64,000 nt of DNA, taken from positions 1 through 64,000 of the forward strand of contig JAFWFO010000052.1 of assembly GCA_017515635.1 (NCBI GenBank), in the 5' to 3' direction. Made by a program: the position numbers and the translations under genes. Below the pieces are notes generated by a model that ran no database searches, had not been told where the DNA came from, and was given only the letters and a program-made list of their open reading frames with translations. Below are positions 49,501-57,787 of this stretch, one piece after another; the stretch's first letter is position 1; each line of letters begins with the position of its first letter. The DNA comes from Selenomonadaceae bacterium (GTDB lineage Bacteria; Bacillota; Negativicutes; Selenomonadales; Selenomonadaceae).

Positions 49501-51273
49501 AATCAGTACTATCCGAAGCTTGAGGAGCGAATCGAAAACACTTATGCCAAACTCACCAACGCCACGAATAAAAATTCGCTCTACGACAGTTACATCAAGG
49601 CATTTCGTTGGGCAAGCGACAGAATTTCCGACGGCGGAGTTATCGGTTTCGTCACCAACGCGGGCTGGCTTGACGGCGCGGCTATGGACGGTCTGCGTAA
49701 ATGTTTTGCCAAAGATTTTTCGGCGATTTACGTTTTCAATCTGCGCGGCAATGCCCGAACTCAAGGCGAATTGCGTCGTAAAGAATCCGGAAACGTTTTC
49801 GGCGGCGGCTCACGGGCACCGATTGCGATAACGATTTTGGTCAAGACACCCGACCACGTCGGCGACGCGGAAATTTTTTATCGCGACATCGGCGATTATC
49901 TCACACGCGACGAAAAGCTTTTGCGAATCAAAAATACGCACGACGTTTTCGGCGACGACTTCACGCAAATTTTCCCGAACGACAAAGCCGACTGGATTAA
50001 TCAGCGCGGCGGACTTTTCGACACGTTCATTCCGTTGGCTCCCGAAAATAAATTCGACGGCGCAGCAAAAAGTTTCTTCGTTGTCAATTCGCTTGGAATC
50101 GTTACGGCTCGCGATGCGTGGGTCTACAACTTTTCGCGAACTGCTTTGGCGACGAACATGCAAACGACGATTGATTACTACAACGGACAATGCGAACGAT
50201 TTAAAACGACTGAAAAATTTGACATGAACGAGGAAAAAATCAGCTGGGCGAGTTCGTTGTTAAGTTTTGCGCGGCGCGACATAAAATTTTGTTTCGAGTC
50301 CGAAAAAATTTTCGACGGTGCGTATCGTCCCTTCTGTAAACAAAATCTTTACTTCGGTGCAGGCTTTATTCAACGGCGTGGACAAATGGATGAGTTTTTC
50401 CCGACGGGCGCGGAAGAAAATCTTTTAATCTGCCTCCCAGGCATCGGGTTGAAAAAATCTTTTTCGGCTTTAATTGTCAATGGCATAGGCGACTTTCAAA
50501 CGCAATTCAACTGCCAATGTTTTCCGCTGTATTGGTACTCGAAACCCGCGCAGGCGAATTTGTTCGGCGACAATCACGAGCGACACGACGGAATTACGGA
50601 TTGGATTTGGCGGCGGGCGCAAGAACTTTACGGCGATGAAAGCTTTAAGCTTGAAGCTTTAAGCTGTAAGGGGTGCGACTCCAAAACTCAAAGCTTAAAG
50701 CTCAAAGCTCAAAGCTCAACCGGCAACGACGTGACGCGTGAAGATATTTTTTATTACGTCTACGGATTCTTGCATCTGCCGGCTTATCGCGAGAAATTTT
50801 CTGCCGAGCTGAAAAAAAGTTTGCCGCGAATCATTTTGGTCGACGACGCGAAAAAATTTTGGGCGTTGTCGAAAGCCGGCCGCGAGCTTGCCGAAATTCA
50901 TTTGAATTACGAGACGCAACCGCCCGCGCAGGTTGAAGTTATCGGCGAAGAGTTTGGCGACTTCCGCGTCGAAAAATTGCGTCTGTCGAAGGACAAAACC
51001 ACTTTGCAATACAACGCGCACATCACGATAAAAAATATTCCGCCGCGCAGTTTCGATTACGTCGTCAACGGGCGCAGTCCTTTGGAGTGGATAATTGACC
51101 GCTATCAAGTCAAAGAAGATAAGGCGAGTAAACTTGTCAACGACGCGAACGCATGGGGCATTGAGCACGGCAACCCGCGCTACATTTTGGATTTGATTTT
51201 GAGCGCGATAACTGTGAGCCTGAAAACTTTGGACATTGTGGACGCTTTGCCCGAAATTGACTTCGACGCTTGA
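46504..51273 (+). CDS. type ISP single-chain restriction-modification enzyme
   Basis: A 1589-residue protein with nuclease, translocase and methylase in one chain, like LlaBIII/LlaGI. An Mrr-like nuclease core has GIDLVAK (about 65) and QCK (about 80). The helicase has ACGTGKT (about 198) and DEAH (about 317). The adenine methylase has DPFTGTGTF (about 876) and NPPY (about 984). The last ~450 residues should recognise DNA. Residues ~1380-1405 are encoded by a heptad repeat in frame. TTG at 46504 follows GGAGGTGA. No separate specificity gene is needed or seen. All catalytic motifs look intact. Confidence 0.93.
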   Translation: MTIDELLKDYREVFALSDVEKGEHFERLMKNFLLTYPVWRGKISDVWRWKDFPFRDELGGKDLGIDLVAKTFDEKFWAVQCKFYAESTTVAKPAVDSFFSNATRTFDGDKTFSEFVWICTTDRYTDNAREMFKNRTPAVKIVDMETLRRAQVNWTLLNNGFVREEAINVRKLRDYQLTAVEKAREHFATNDRGQLIMACGTGKTFTSLKIAETLAPDGKILFLVPSISLLRQTLEEWASFSDKPIDAVCVCSDSTAAKLDDEIVDVNLPLPAMTDDKKIADALKTFHGDGLTVIFSTYQSIEVVQRLNLTFDLVICDEAHRTASKKLSHFTKVHDEKNIHAKRRLYMTATPKLAKTNVTGNTDDEEKLSEWTMNNETTFGKEFHRISFREAIFDCDCLSDYKVFVLTVNENYLTPSLKKVINDVKSTLKTDDALKLIGSLLALSKHMDENSARLVKDDENRFMHTAVAFCNSIKNAEQLSKNFSVVQEKFFADLPAADKNSFVTVHADHVAGTMSAAERAPKLRRLKTASLEGNLCNILCNVRCLSEGVDVPALDAVIFLSSKKSKVEIVQAVGRVMRKAPHKKFGYIIIPVVVPLNKSPEEALRNSKDFDIVWEVVNALRAHDDAMNIEIERIRNKLAGETPDNNPGETIIVDGGGRGQLFLEDLLKWDDLKNTIYARMVEHVGNKLYWIQWAHKVSEIVERHKVRITELIGVEGEHKRAFNEFIDGLRKNLNPSVSRAEAVDMLAQHLVTRPVFEALFENYSFAKSNPVSQSMQKILDALEGDGMIKDREFFERLYKHVRESCKNMGDAASRQQIVNRLYENFFKFALEKTADKLGIVYTPVEVVDFILRSVDAVLNKYFKRSLTDEGVHIIDPFTGTGTFITRLIQSGLIRKKDLFNKYLNELHANEIVLLAYYIAAINIENAYHAALDAEGYAPFEGICFTDTFQLYEREQLLPIESFLHENSARVNEQKNARIKVIVGNPPYSVGQKSANDNNQNQYYPKLEERIENTYAKLTNATNKNSLYDSYIKAFRWASDRISDGGVIGFVTNAGWLDGAAMDGLRKCFAKDFSAIYVFNLRGNARTQGELRRKESGNVFGGGSRAPIAITILVKTPDHVGDAEIFYRDIGDYLTRDEKLLRIKNTHDVFGDDFTQIFPNDKADWINQRGGLFDTFIPLAPENKFDGAAKSFFVVNSLGIVTARDAWVYNFSRTALATNMQTTIDYYNGQCERFKTTEKFDMNEEKISWASSLLSFARRDIKFCFESEKIFDGAYRPFCKQNLYFGAGFIQRRGQMDEFFPTGAEENLLICLPGIGLKKSFSALIVNGIGDFQTQFNCQCFPLYWYSKPAQANLFGDNHERHDGITDWIWRRAQELYGDESFKLEALSCKGCDSKTQSLKLKAQSSTGNDVTREDIFYYVYGFLHLPAYREKFSAELKKSLPRIILVDDAKKFWALSKAGRELAEIHLNYETQPPAQVEVIGEEFGDFRVEKLRLSKDKTTLQYNAHITIKNIPPRSFDYVVNGRSPLEWIIDRYQVKEDKASKLVNDANAWGIEHGNPRYILDLILSAITVSLKTLDIVDALPEIDFDA
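50641..50719 (+). repeat. heptad array pair (AGCTTTA type) in frame inside the restriction gene
   Basis: Left arm AGCTTTA, AGCTTGA, AGCTTTA, AGCTGTA, AGG; centre GGTGCGACTCCAAAA; right arm CTCAAAG, CTTAAAG, CTCAAAG, CTCAAAG, CTCAA. It adds about 26 residues (S-F-K-L-E-A-L ... L-K-A-Q-S-S) with no stop between the helical YGDE and the conserved VTREDIFYYVYGFLH segment. Confidence 0.93.
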
Positions 51274-51280
51274 AAAAATT

Positions 51281-51309
51281 TTGACAAACCGCCGTCCGTG
51301 TGATAAATT
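51281..51309 (+). promoter_or_regulatory. promoter of small RNA copy 1
   Basis: TTGACA (51281-51286), 17-nt spacer ending TGA, TAAATT (51304-51309). The same boxes recur exactly 150 bp downstream. Confidence 0.75.
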
Positions 51310-51315
51310 TTGAGC

Positions 51316-51420
51316 GTCGAAAAGACGACAACTGCAGTGTGTAAGGCTCGCAGTTCTAATATGGTTTCACCGAACGAAAACCCCCGTGCGGGATGGTGAC
51401 CTGCGCGGAGGCTTCGTTTT
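51316..51420 (+). ncRNA. candidate small antisense-type RNA, copy 1
   Basis: From the predicted start to the T run is about 105 nt. It ends in a hairpin CCGTGCGGG/CCTGCGCGG (51384-51409 region) followed by CTTCGTTTT. It shares promoter, mid segment (GCAGTTCTAATAT, CACCGAACGA) and terminator tail with copy 2. It contains no convincing open frame with a ribosome site. No facing toxin gene remains beside this copy. Confidence 0.6.
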
Positions 51421-51430
51421 GCCTAACCGG

Positions 51431-51459
51431 TTGACAAAGTATCGAGCGTGTGATAAATT
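51431..51459 (+). promoter_or_regulatory. promoter of small RNA copy 2
   Basis: TTGACA (51431-51436), 17-nt spacer ending TGA, TAAATT (51454-51459), the same as copy 1. Confidence 0.75.
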
Positions 51460-51465
51460 TTTATT

Positions 51466-51562
51466 GCCGAATTACAAGAGCAGAATAAGAATTGTAGTTC
51501 CACGAATATCACCAAAACGAATAACCCCCGCCGGAGTGGCTAACCGACGGGGGCTTCGTTTT
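51466..51562 (+). ncRNA. candidate antitoxin RNA, copy 2
   Basis: About 97 nt, ending in the hairpin CCCCCG/CGGGGG (51525-51553) and CTTCGTTTT. The same hairpin read on the minus strand ends in GGGGGTTATTCGTTTT, so it can end the convergent toxin transcript too. The loop contains TGGCTAACCGA, and a second hairpin just beyond (51568-51586, ATCGGAT-GGCTA-ATCCGAT) repeats the GGCTA loop. RNA overlap with the toxin 3' region is expected. Confidence 0.65.
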
Positions 51563-51619
51563 GCCTAATCGGATGGCTAATCCGATTGTCCGGAGCAATA
51601 AGTCAGTTGTTTCTGCCGC

Positions 51620-51721
51620 TTACTTCGTTCTGTTGCGGATGTAGTCGAGAATCAGTCCGCCAATGACGGTACCGATTGCTCCGCCGACTGCAGTCACGCC
51701 GAGCAGAATAAGAATATCCAT
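51620..51721 (-). CDS. 33-residue hydrophobic peptide, candidate type I toxin (Fst-like)
   Basis: MDILILLGVTAV, then a Gly-rich hydrophobic stretch and a charged end DYIRNRTK: one membrane span with a polar, basic C-terminus, as in Fst/PepA1 toxins, though the family Pro is missing. The ribosome site AGGGAGGTGAT and the promoter TTGAAT-17-TATAAT are both near consensus. The gene faces two tandem small RNA genes and shares a terminator region with the nearer. Too short for standard gene calling. Confidence 0.75.
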   Translation of the reverse strand: MDILILLGVTAVGGAIGTVIGGLILDYIRNRTK

Positions 51722-51778
51722 AAATATCACCTCCCTTCGCAAGCGTTACCGCCTATCGAGAGGTGCGGCATTGGCGAA

Positions 51779-51807
51779 ATTATAGCACGGCGAAATTAGT
51801 CATTCAA
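51779..51807 (-). promoter_or_regulatory. promoter of the small hydrophobic peptide
   Basis: Minus strand TTGAAT (51802-51807), 17-nt spacer ending TGC, TATAAT (51779-51784). The leader would be about 50 nt. Confidence 0.85.
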
Positions 51808-51817
51808 CTTTGGCGAA

Positions 51818-51850
51818 AACGCTTTGCCGAGCGTTGATTTCGACACTTGA
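51818..51850 (+). pseudogene. remnant of the 3' end of a second restriction-gene copy
   Basis: Reads N-A-L-P-S-V-D-F-D-T-stop against D-A-L-P-E-I-D-F-D-A-stop at the real gene end (51241-51273). Both stops continue identically with TGAAAAAATTTTGAC. The toxin/RNA locus lies exactly between the two copies. Confidence 0.75.
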
Positions 51851-51962
51851 AAAAATTTTGACGTGATTTACACTGTGAATGCTTTTTGCCTGATTTGAAG
51901 CGTCGGGGTCGGATAACGACAAATGATTCCCGCAACAAATCGGGCAATTTTAAAATAAAAAA

Positions 51963-51990
51963 GCCTCGACGCGAAGTCGGGGCGATTTTT
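51963..51990. terminator. terminator in the gap before rpsL
   Basis: GCCTCGAC pairs with GTCGGGGC around GCGAA, with A run before and GATTTTT after. From about 51990 to 52090 I see no gene. Confidence 0.75.
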
Positions 51991-52092
51991 GGTTGCAAGC
52001 GGGAAATTTGGCGTCGTGGCGCGATTTTGGACTTTGATAAAAAAAATACAGCCATGCTATGAGTTGTCCATAAAGGTCGCGCCATTACGGGC

Positions 52093-52121
52093 TTGACAAG
52101 CATTTTTGGCAATGATAATAT
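52093..52121 (+). promoter_or_regulatory. promoter of the str operon
   Basis: Perfect TTGACA (52093-52098), 17-nt spacer ending TGA, and TAATAT (52116-52121). In most bacteria rpsL is read from the rpoBC unit; here it has its own strong promoter. Confidence 0.8.
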
Positions 52122-52168
52122 TACGCCGCTTTTGAACAGGCATGAAAATTTTGGAAGGAGGTGGGCGC

Positions 52169-52552
52169 ATGCCAACCATTAATCAGTTAGTGAGAAAAGG
52201 TCGTCAGAGCCTTGAAGAAAAATCGACGGCTCCGGCACTGAAGGATTGTCCGCAAAAACGCGGGGTGTGCACTCGCGTTTACACGACGACGCCAAAGAAA
52301 CCGAATTCGGCACTTCGCAAGGTTGCGCGTGTCCGCTTGACCAACGCCATCGAAGTCACTGCATACATTCCCGGTATCGGGCACAACTTGCAGGAACACA
52401 GCGTTGTGTTGATTCGCGGCGGCCGCGTCAAGGATTTGCCGGGTGTTCGCTATCATATCATTCGCGGCTCCCTCGATACCGCCGGTGTGCAAGACCGCAA
52501 GCAGGCGCGTTCCAAATACGGCGCAAAGAAAGCTAAAGCCAAGAAAAAGTAA
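52169..52552 (+). CDS. rpsL: 30S ribosomal protein S12
   Basis: A 127-residue S12 of the decoding centre. The loops [13 protein letters not shown] and [14 protein letters not shown] hold the lysines that matter for streptomycin response, both wild type (Lys in TPKKPNS and in VKDLPG). ATG at 52169 follows GGAAGGAGGTG. Confidence 0.98.
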   Translation: MPTINQLVRKGRQSLEEKSTAPALKDCPQKRGVCTRVYTTTPKKPNSALRKVARVRLTNAIEVTAYIPGIGHNLQEHSVVLIRGGRVKDLPGVRYHIIRGSLDTAGVQDRKQARSKYGAKKAKAKKK

Positions 52553-53062
<510 letters not shown>

Positions 53063-53074
53063 GGAGTTTTCAAA

Positions 53075-55156
53075 GTGTCAAGAGAGTTTTCACTGGAAAA
53101 AACTCGCAACATCGGGATTATGGCGCACATTGACGCCGGCAAGACCACGACGACTGAGCGAATTCTTTTTTACACGGGTGTCAATCATAAGCTCGGCGAA
53201 GTGCACGAAGGCGCGGCAACGATGGACTGGATGGCTCAGGAGCAAGAACGCGGCATAACGATAACTTCAGCGGCGACAACTTGTTTCTGGAAAAATCACC
53301 GAATCAACATCATCGACACGCCCGGCCACGTGGACTTTACGGTCGAAGTCGAACGTTCTTTGAGAGTTTTAGACGGCGCACTTGCAATTTTGACGGCACG
53401 CGGCGGAGTTGAGCCGCAAACCGAAACTGTTTGGCGACAGGCAGAAAGATACAACGTCCCGCGTATGGCTTACGTCAACAAGATGGACATCACGGGCGCG
53501 GATTTCTACAACGTCATTCAAATGATGCGCGACCGTCTTCATACAAACGCAGTGGCAATTCAACTGCCGATTGGCGCGGAAGATACTTTTAAAGGCATTG
53601 TCGATCTTGTCAAAATGGAAGCCATCGTTTACGAAGACGACCTTGGCAAGGTTGCCAACGAAGTTGAAATTCCCGCCGACATGCAGGAAATGGCGGAAGA
53701 TTATCGCGATAAACTTTTGGAAGCCTGCGCGGAACAAGATGACGATTTCATGGAAAAATATCTCGGCGGCGAAGAAGTTACCGTCGACGAGGTAAAAGCC
53801 GTGATTCGCAAGGCAACAATCGATTGCAAAATGACGCCCGTCACCTGCGGCACGTCCTATCGCAACAGAGGTGTTCAACCTTTGCTTGACGCGATTGTCG
53901 ACTACATGCCCGCGCCGACGGACATCAAAGCGATTGAAGGCGTTACACCCGACGGCACCGAAGATACACGACCGTCAAGCGACGAAGAACCTTTCGCCGC
54001 GCTCGCGTTCAAAATTATGACCGATCCTTATGTCGGCAAACTTGCATTCTTCCGCGTGTACAGCGGCTCGCTCAAAAGCGGCAGTTACGTCTACAACTCA
54101 ACCAAGGGACGCAAAGAACGTATCGGGCGAATCTTGCAAATGCACGCGAATAACCGCAAGGAAATCGACATCGTCTACAGCGGCGATATTGCGGCGGCAG
54201 TCGGCTTGAAAGACACGACGACGGGCGACACGCTCTGCGACGAAAATCATCCGATTATTCTGGAGTCAATGGAATTCCCCGACCCCGTCATCTCGGTTGC
54301 GGTTGAACCTGCGACGAAAAACGATCAGGATAAAATGGGTATCGCGCTCCAAAAACTTGCCGAAGAAGATCCGACTTTCAAAGTCCGCACGGACGCCGAA
54401 ACCGGTCAAGTCATCATCTCCGGCATGGGCGAACTTCATTTGCAGATTATCGTTGATCGTATGCTCCGCGAATTCCACGTTGACTGCAAAGTCGGCGAAC
54501 CGCAAGTTGCTTACCGCGAAACGATTCGCAAGTCGCAGAAGGGCGAAGGCAAATTCGTTCGTCAGTCGGGCGGTCACGGTCAATACGGTCATTGCTGGAT
54601 TGAAATTGAACCGAACGAGACGGGCGCAGGTTTCGCCTTCGAAAGCAAAATTGTCGGCGGTGTCATTCCGAAAGAATACATCAACCCGATTGAAGCGGGC
54701 GTTCGTCAGGCAATGGAAAACGGAATTTTGGCGGGCTATCCGATGGTCGACGTGAAAGCGACGGTCTATGACGGAAGTTTCCACGAAGTCGACTCCAGCG
54801 AGGCGGCGTTCAAAATCGCAGGCTCAATGGCGTTCAAGGCGGCGGCGGAAAAAGCCAAACCCGTTTTGCTCGAACCCTACGTCAAAGTCGAAGTCACCGT
54901 CCCCGAAGATTACATGGGCGACGTTATCGGCGATTTGAATTCGCGTCGCGGCAAGATTGACGGCATGGAACCGCGCAACAATCTGCAAATTATTCATGCA
55001 TTCGTTCCGCTGTCGGAAATGTTCGGTTACTCGACTGACCTGCGTTCCAAAACTCAAGGACGCGGCAACTACTCAATGGAAGTCGCTTACTACGACGAAG
55101 TTCCGAAAAATATTTCGGAAGCGATCGTTGCGAGATACAAAGGCGAGTCTGTCTAA
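53075..55156 (+). CDS. fusA: translation elongation factor G
   Basis: A 693-residue GTPase that drives ribosomal translocation. The P loop is [16 protein letters not shown]2/G3 are [11 protein letters not shown] and DTPGHVDF, and NKMD gives base specificity. Domains II-V follow at full length. GTG at 53075 after AAGGAG. A single classical EF-G by motif. Confidence 0.98.
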   Translation: MSREFSLEKTRNIGIMAHIDAGKTTTTERILFYTGVNHKLGEVHEGAATMDWMAQEQERGITITSAATTCFWKNHRINIIDTPGHVDFTVEVERSLRVLDGALAILTARGGVEPQTETVWRQAERYNVPRMAYVNKMDITGADFYNVIQMMRDRLHTNAVAIQLPIGAEDTFKGIVDLVKMEAIVYEDDLGKVANEVEIPADMQEMAEDYRDKLLEACAEQDDDFMEKYLGGEEVTVDEVKAVIRKATIDCKMTPVTCGTSYRNRGVQPLLDAIVDYMPAPTDIKAIEGVTPDGTEDTRPSSDEEPFAALAFKIMTDPYVGKLAFFRVYSGSLKSGSYVYNSTKGRKERIGRILQMHANNRKEIDIVYSGDIAAAVGLKDTTTGDTLCDENHPIILESMEFPDPVISVAVEPATKNDQDKMGIALQKLAEEDPTFKVRTDAETGQVIISGMGELHLQIIVDRMLREFHVDCKVGEPQVAYRETIRKSQKGEGKFVRQSGGHGQYGHCWIEIEPNETGAGFAFESKIVGGVIPKEYINPIEAGVRQAMENGILAGYPMVDVKATVYDGSFHEVDSSEAAFKIAGSMAFKAAAEKAKPVLLEPYVKVEVTVPEDYMGDVIGDLNSRRGKIDGMEPRNNLQIIHAFVPLSEMFGYSTDLRSKTQGRGNYSMEVAYYDEVPKNISEAIVARYKGESV

Positions 55157-55228
55157 AGACTCAACGAAAATCACCGGCAAATTATTGCTTGGAAAAAATT
55201 TTTTACGAATTAAGGAGTTGTTCACTTC

Positions 55229-56434
55229 ATGGCAAAACAGAAATTTGATCGTAGCAAACCCCACGTCAACATTGGTACCATCGGTCACATCGACCACGGC
55301 AAGACGACCTTGACGGCCGCTATCACCAAAGTTCTCGCTGAAAAAGGTTTCGCGAAATACGAATCCTACGAGAACATCGATAAGGCTCCGGAAGAACGCG
55401 AACGCGGTATCACGATTAACACCGCTCACGTTGAATATGAAACCGACAAACGTCACTATGCTCACGTAGACTGCCCGGGTCACGCCGACTACATCAAAAA
55501 TATGATCACCGGTGCCGCGCAGATGGACGGTGTAATTCTCGTCGTTGCTGCTTCCGACGGCCCCATGCCGCAAACTCGCGAACACATTCTGCTTGCTCGC
55601 CAAGTCGGCGTTCCCGCAATCGTCGTTTTCCTCAACAAAGTTGACCAGGTTGACGATCCCGAATTGCTCGAACTCGTTGAAATGGAAGTTCGCGAACTGC
55701 TCAGCAAGTACGAATTCCCCGGCGACGACATTCCCGTTATCGCAGGCTCGGCTCTGCAGGCTCTCGAAGGCAACGAAGAACAAAAAGCCAACATTCTCAA
55801 ATTGCTCGACGCTGTTGACGAATACATTCCCACGCCTGAACGCGACAAAGATAAACCGTTCCTTATGCCTGTTGAAGACGTTTTCACGATCACCGGTCGC
55901 GGCACGGTTGCCACGGGTCGTGTCGAACGCGGCGAATTGAAACTCAATGACCCCGTCGAAATCGTTGGTCTTCGCGAAGAACCCCGCAAGACTGTTGCAA
56001 CGGGTATTGAAATGTTCCGCAAACTGCTCGACAGCGCGGTTGCCGGCGACAACGTCGGTGTTCTGCTTCGCGGCGTCGACCGTAAAGAAATCGAACGCGG
56101 TCAAGTTATTGCGAAACCCGGCACGATTCATCCGCACACGAAATTCAAAGCTCAAGTTTACGTTCTGACCAAAGACGAAGGCGGTCGTCATACTCCGTTC
56201 TTCGCAAACTATCGCCCGCAGTTCTACTTCCGCACCACCGACGTTACGGGTGTCGTCAGCGATTTGAAAGACACCAACGGCAACGCCGCCGAAATGTGTA
56301 TGCCCGGCGATCACATTGAAATGACGGTTGAGCTCATCACCCCGATCGCGATTGAAAAAGGCTTGCTCTTCGCTATCCGTGAAGGCGGTCACACTGTCGG
56401 TTCGGGACGCGTTATCGAGATTCTCGAAGCGTAA
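55229..56434 (+). CDS. tuf: translation elongation factor Tu
   Basis: A 401-residue EF-Tu: [36 protein letters not shown], then beta-barrel domains II and III. It delivers aminoacyl-tRNA. ATG at 55229 after AAGGAG. Codon choice is more biased than in neighbouring genes, as expected for a highly expressed gene. Confidence 0.98.
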   Translation: MAKQKFDRSKPHVNIGTIGHIDHGKTTLTAAITKVLAEKGFAKYESYENIDKAPEERERGITINTAHVEYETDKRHYAHVDCPGHADYIKNMITGAAQMDGVILVVAASDGPMPQTREHILLARQVGVPAIVVFLNKVDQVDDPELLELVEMEVRELLSKYEFPGDDIPVIAGSALQALEGNEEQKANILKLLDAVDEYIPTPERDKDKPFLMPVEDVFTITGRGTVATGRVERGELKLNDPVEIVGLREEPRKTVATGIEMFRKLLDSAVAGDNVGVLLRGVDRKEIERGQVIAKPGTIHPHTKFKAQVYVLTKDEGGRHTPFFANYRPQFYFRTTDVTGVVSDLKDTNGNAAEMCMPGDHIEMTVELITPIAIEKGLLFAIREGGHTVGSGRVIEILEA

Positions 56435-56469
56435 AAAAATTTTTTGACCACGCGTCAATAAATCGGTGA

Positions 56470-56509
56470 GGCGGTCGGCAGTCAGCCCAAAAACTGATTG
56501 TCGGCCGCC
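56470..56509 (+). other. long perfect hairpin after tuf
   Basis: Two 16-nt arms, 56470-56485 and 56494-56509, pair at every position (three as G-U) around a CCCAAAAA loop. No T run follows directly; TTTGATAAAAATTTTT comes after 11 nt. It may end the str operon transcript, protect its 3' end, or act as an RNase III site. Confidence 0.7.
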
Positions 56510-56535
56510 ACTTGCTGATTTGATAAAAATTTTTC

Positions 56536-56564
56536 TTGAAACGCACGGCAACGCTTGCTATAAT
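56536..56564 (+). promoter_or_regulatory. promoter of the S10 operon
   Basis: TTGAAA (56536-56541), 17-nt spacer ending TGC and TATAAT (56559-56564). It gives a leader of about 215 nt before rpsJ, most of which is the repeat at 56597-56699. Confidence 0.85.
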
Positions 56565-56596
56565 TTTTACTTGACGTTGCAGAAAGGTTTTTCACA

Positions 56597-56699
56597 GCGT
56601 TTACCGCAACAGGCAACGTGACGTTGCATCCAATTTGGTAAAGCGTTTTGCAACTCAAGCGTTGTCGCTGTATCAGTATCAATGCGTTTGCCGCAACAG
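56597..56699 (+). repeat. palindrome-headed element (copy 3) between 16-bp direct repeats
   Basis: Direct repeats GCGTTTACCGCAACAG (56597-56612) and GCGTTTGCCGCAACAG (56684-56699) differ at one base. The 71-bp element between them begins exactly with GCAACGTGACGTTGC (56613-56627), continues ATCCAATTTGGT and contains AAGCGTTGTCGCTG. It lies in the transcribed leader of the S10 operon. Confidence 0.88.
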
Positions 56700-56786
56700 A
56701 TTGCTCGGCTGAAAATCTCCGTTCGGTCGAGGGAACTGTTGCCAGAATGGTTGAGAGCCATGACTCTCGACAAAGGAGGAATTGTT

Positions 56787-57101
56787 TTGGCAAAGCAACA
56801 GAAAAAAATCCGGATTCGCCTCAAAGCCTACGATCACAAGTCGTTGGATCAGAGCGCGGTCAAGATTGTGGAGACCGCCAAAAAAACAGGCGCGTCGGTT
56901 TCGGGGCCCATTCCCTTGCCGACTGAGAAAAACATCTACACAATCTTGCGTTCCCCGCACGTGAACAAAGATTCGCGTGAACAGTTCGAGATGCGCACGC
57001 ACAAACGCCTGATTGACATTCTTCAGCCGACACAAAAAACGGTTGATGCACTCATGCGTTTGGATTTGCCCGCCGGTGTTGACATCGAACTTAAAGTCTG
57101 A
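56787..57101 (+). CDS. rpsJ: 30S ribosomal protein S10
   Basis: A 104-residue S10/Nus[29 protein letters not shown] and the loop [20 protein letters not shown]. It also takes part in antitermination with NusB. TTG at 56787 lies 9 nt after AAAGGAGG; earlier in-frame codons precede the ribosome site. First gene of the S10 operon. Confidence 0.97.
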   Translation: MAKQQKKIRIRLKAYDHKSLDQSAVKIVETAKKTGASVSGPIPLPTEKNIYTILRSPHVNKDSREQFEMRTHKRLIDILQPTQKTVDALMRLDLPAGVDIELKV

Positions 57102-57114
57102 GGAGGTGTAAACA

Positions 57115-57765
57115 TTGGCAAAAACGATTTTGGGCATTAAGCTCGGCATGACACAGATTTTCACCGAAGAAGGCAAAGTTATTCCCGTGACGGTCGTCGA
57201 GAGCGGCAACAACGTCGTCATCCGCAACAAAACGGTTGACACGGACGGTTACTTCGGCGTTCAGCTCGGCTTCGGTGAAGTCAAAGAAAATAAAGTGAAC
57301 AAACCCGACGCGGGACAGTTCAAAAAAGCTGAAGTCAAACCCGTGAAATTTATTCGCGAAGTGCGTTTGGCGGCGGAGTCCGAATATAAAATCGGCGACG
57401 TTATCGGCGTGGACATCTTCGCGGCAGGCGAATTGGTTGACGTTATCGGCACGTCCAAAGGCAAAGGCTTCGCGGGCGGCATCAAACGTCACAACTTCGC
57501 ACGCGGCCCGATGGGTCACGGCTCCAAGTCTCACCGCGAACCCGGCTCAACCGGCGCAATGCTGTCAGGTCCCGGCGGTCGTGTCCTCAAAGGGAAGAAA
57601 CTTCCCGGACGTATGGGCGGCATTCGTACCACCGTTCAAAGACTTACCGTCGTCAAAGTCGACGCCGATAGAAATTTGCTCCTCATTAAAGGCGCAATCC
57701 CCGGCCCGAAAAAAGGTCTCGTCGTTGTTCGCGAAACCGTTAAACCTACTCGCAAACATAAATAA
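57115..57765 (+). CDS. rplC: 50S ribosomal protein L3
   Basis: A 216-residue L3 with the long central loop (RHNFARGPMGHGSKSHREPGS) that reaches the peptidyl transferase centre and GRMGGIRTTVQ near the C-terminus. TTG at 57115 after GAGGAGGTG. Confidence 0.98.
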   Translation: MAKTILGIKLGMTQIFTEEGKVIPVTVVESGNNVVIRNKTVDTDGYFGVQLGFGEVKENKVNKPDAGQFKKAEVKPVKFIREVRLAAESEYKIGDVIGVDIFAAGELVDVIGTSKGKGFAGGIKRHNFARGPMGHGSKSHREPGSTGAMLSGPGGRVLKGKKLPGRMGGIRTTVQRLTVVKVDADRNLLLIKGAIPGPKKGLVVVRETVKPTRKHK

Positions 57766-57787
57766 TTTTGAAAGGAGGTAACACGAT

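Noticed and set aside
3541..52168. The 48-kb block between rplL and rpsL as a recently acquired genomic island or prophage
   Set aside because: It is mostly house-keeping genes (dnaE, mutL, hisS, metG, aspS, pyk, recO) with the same codon style as the ribosomal genes, and no integrase or phage genes are seen. A rearranged core chromosome explains it better.
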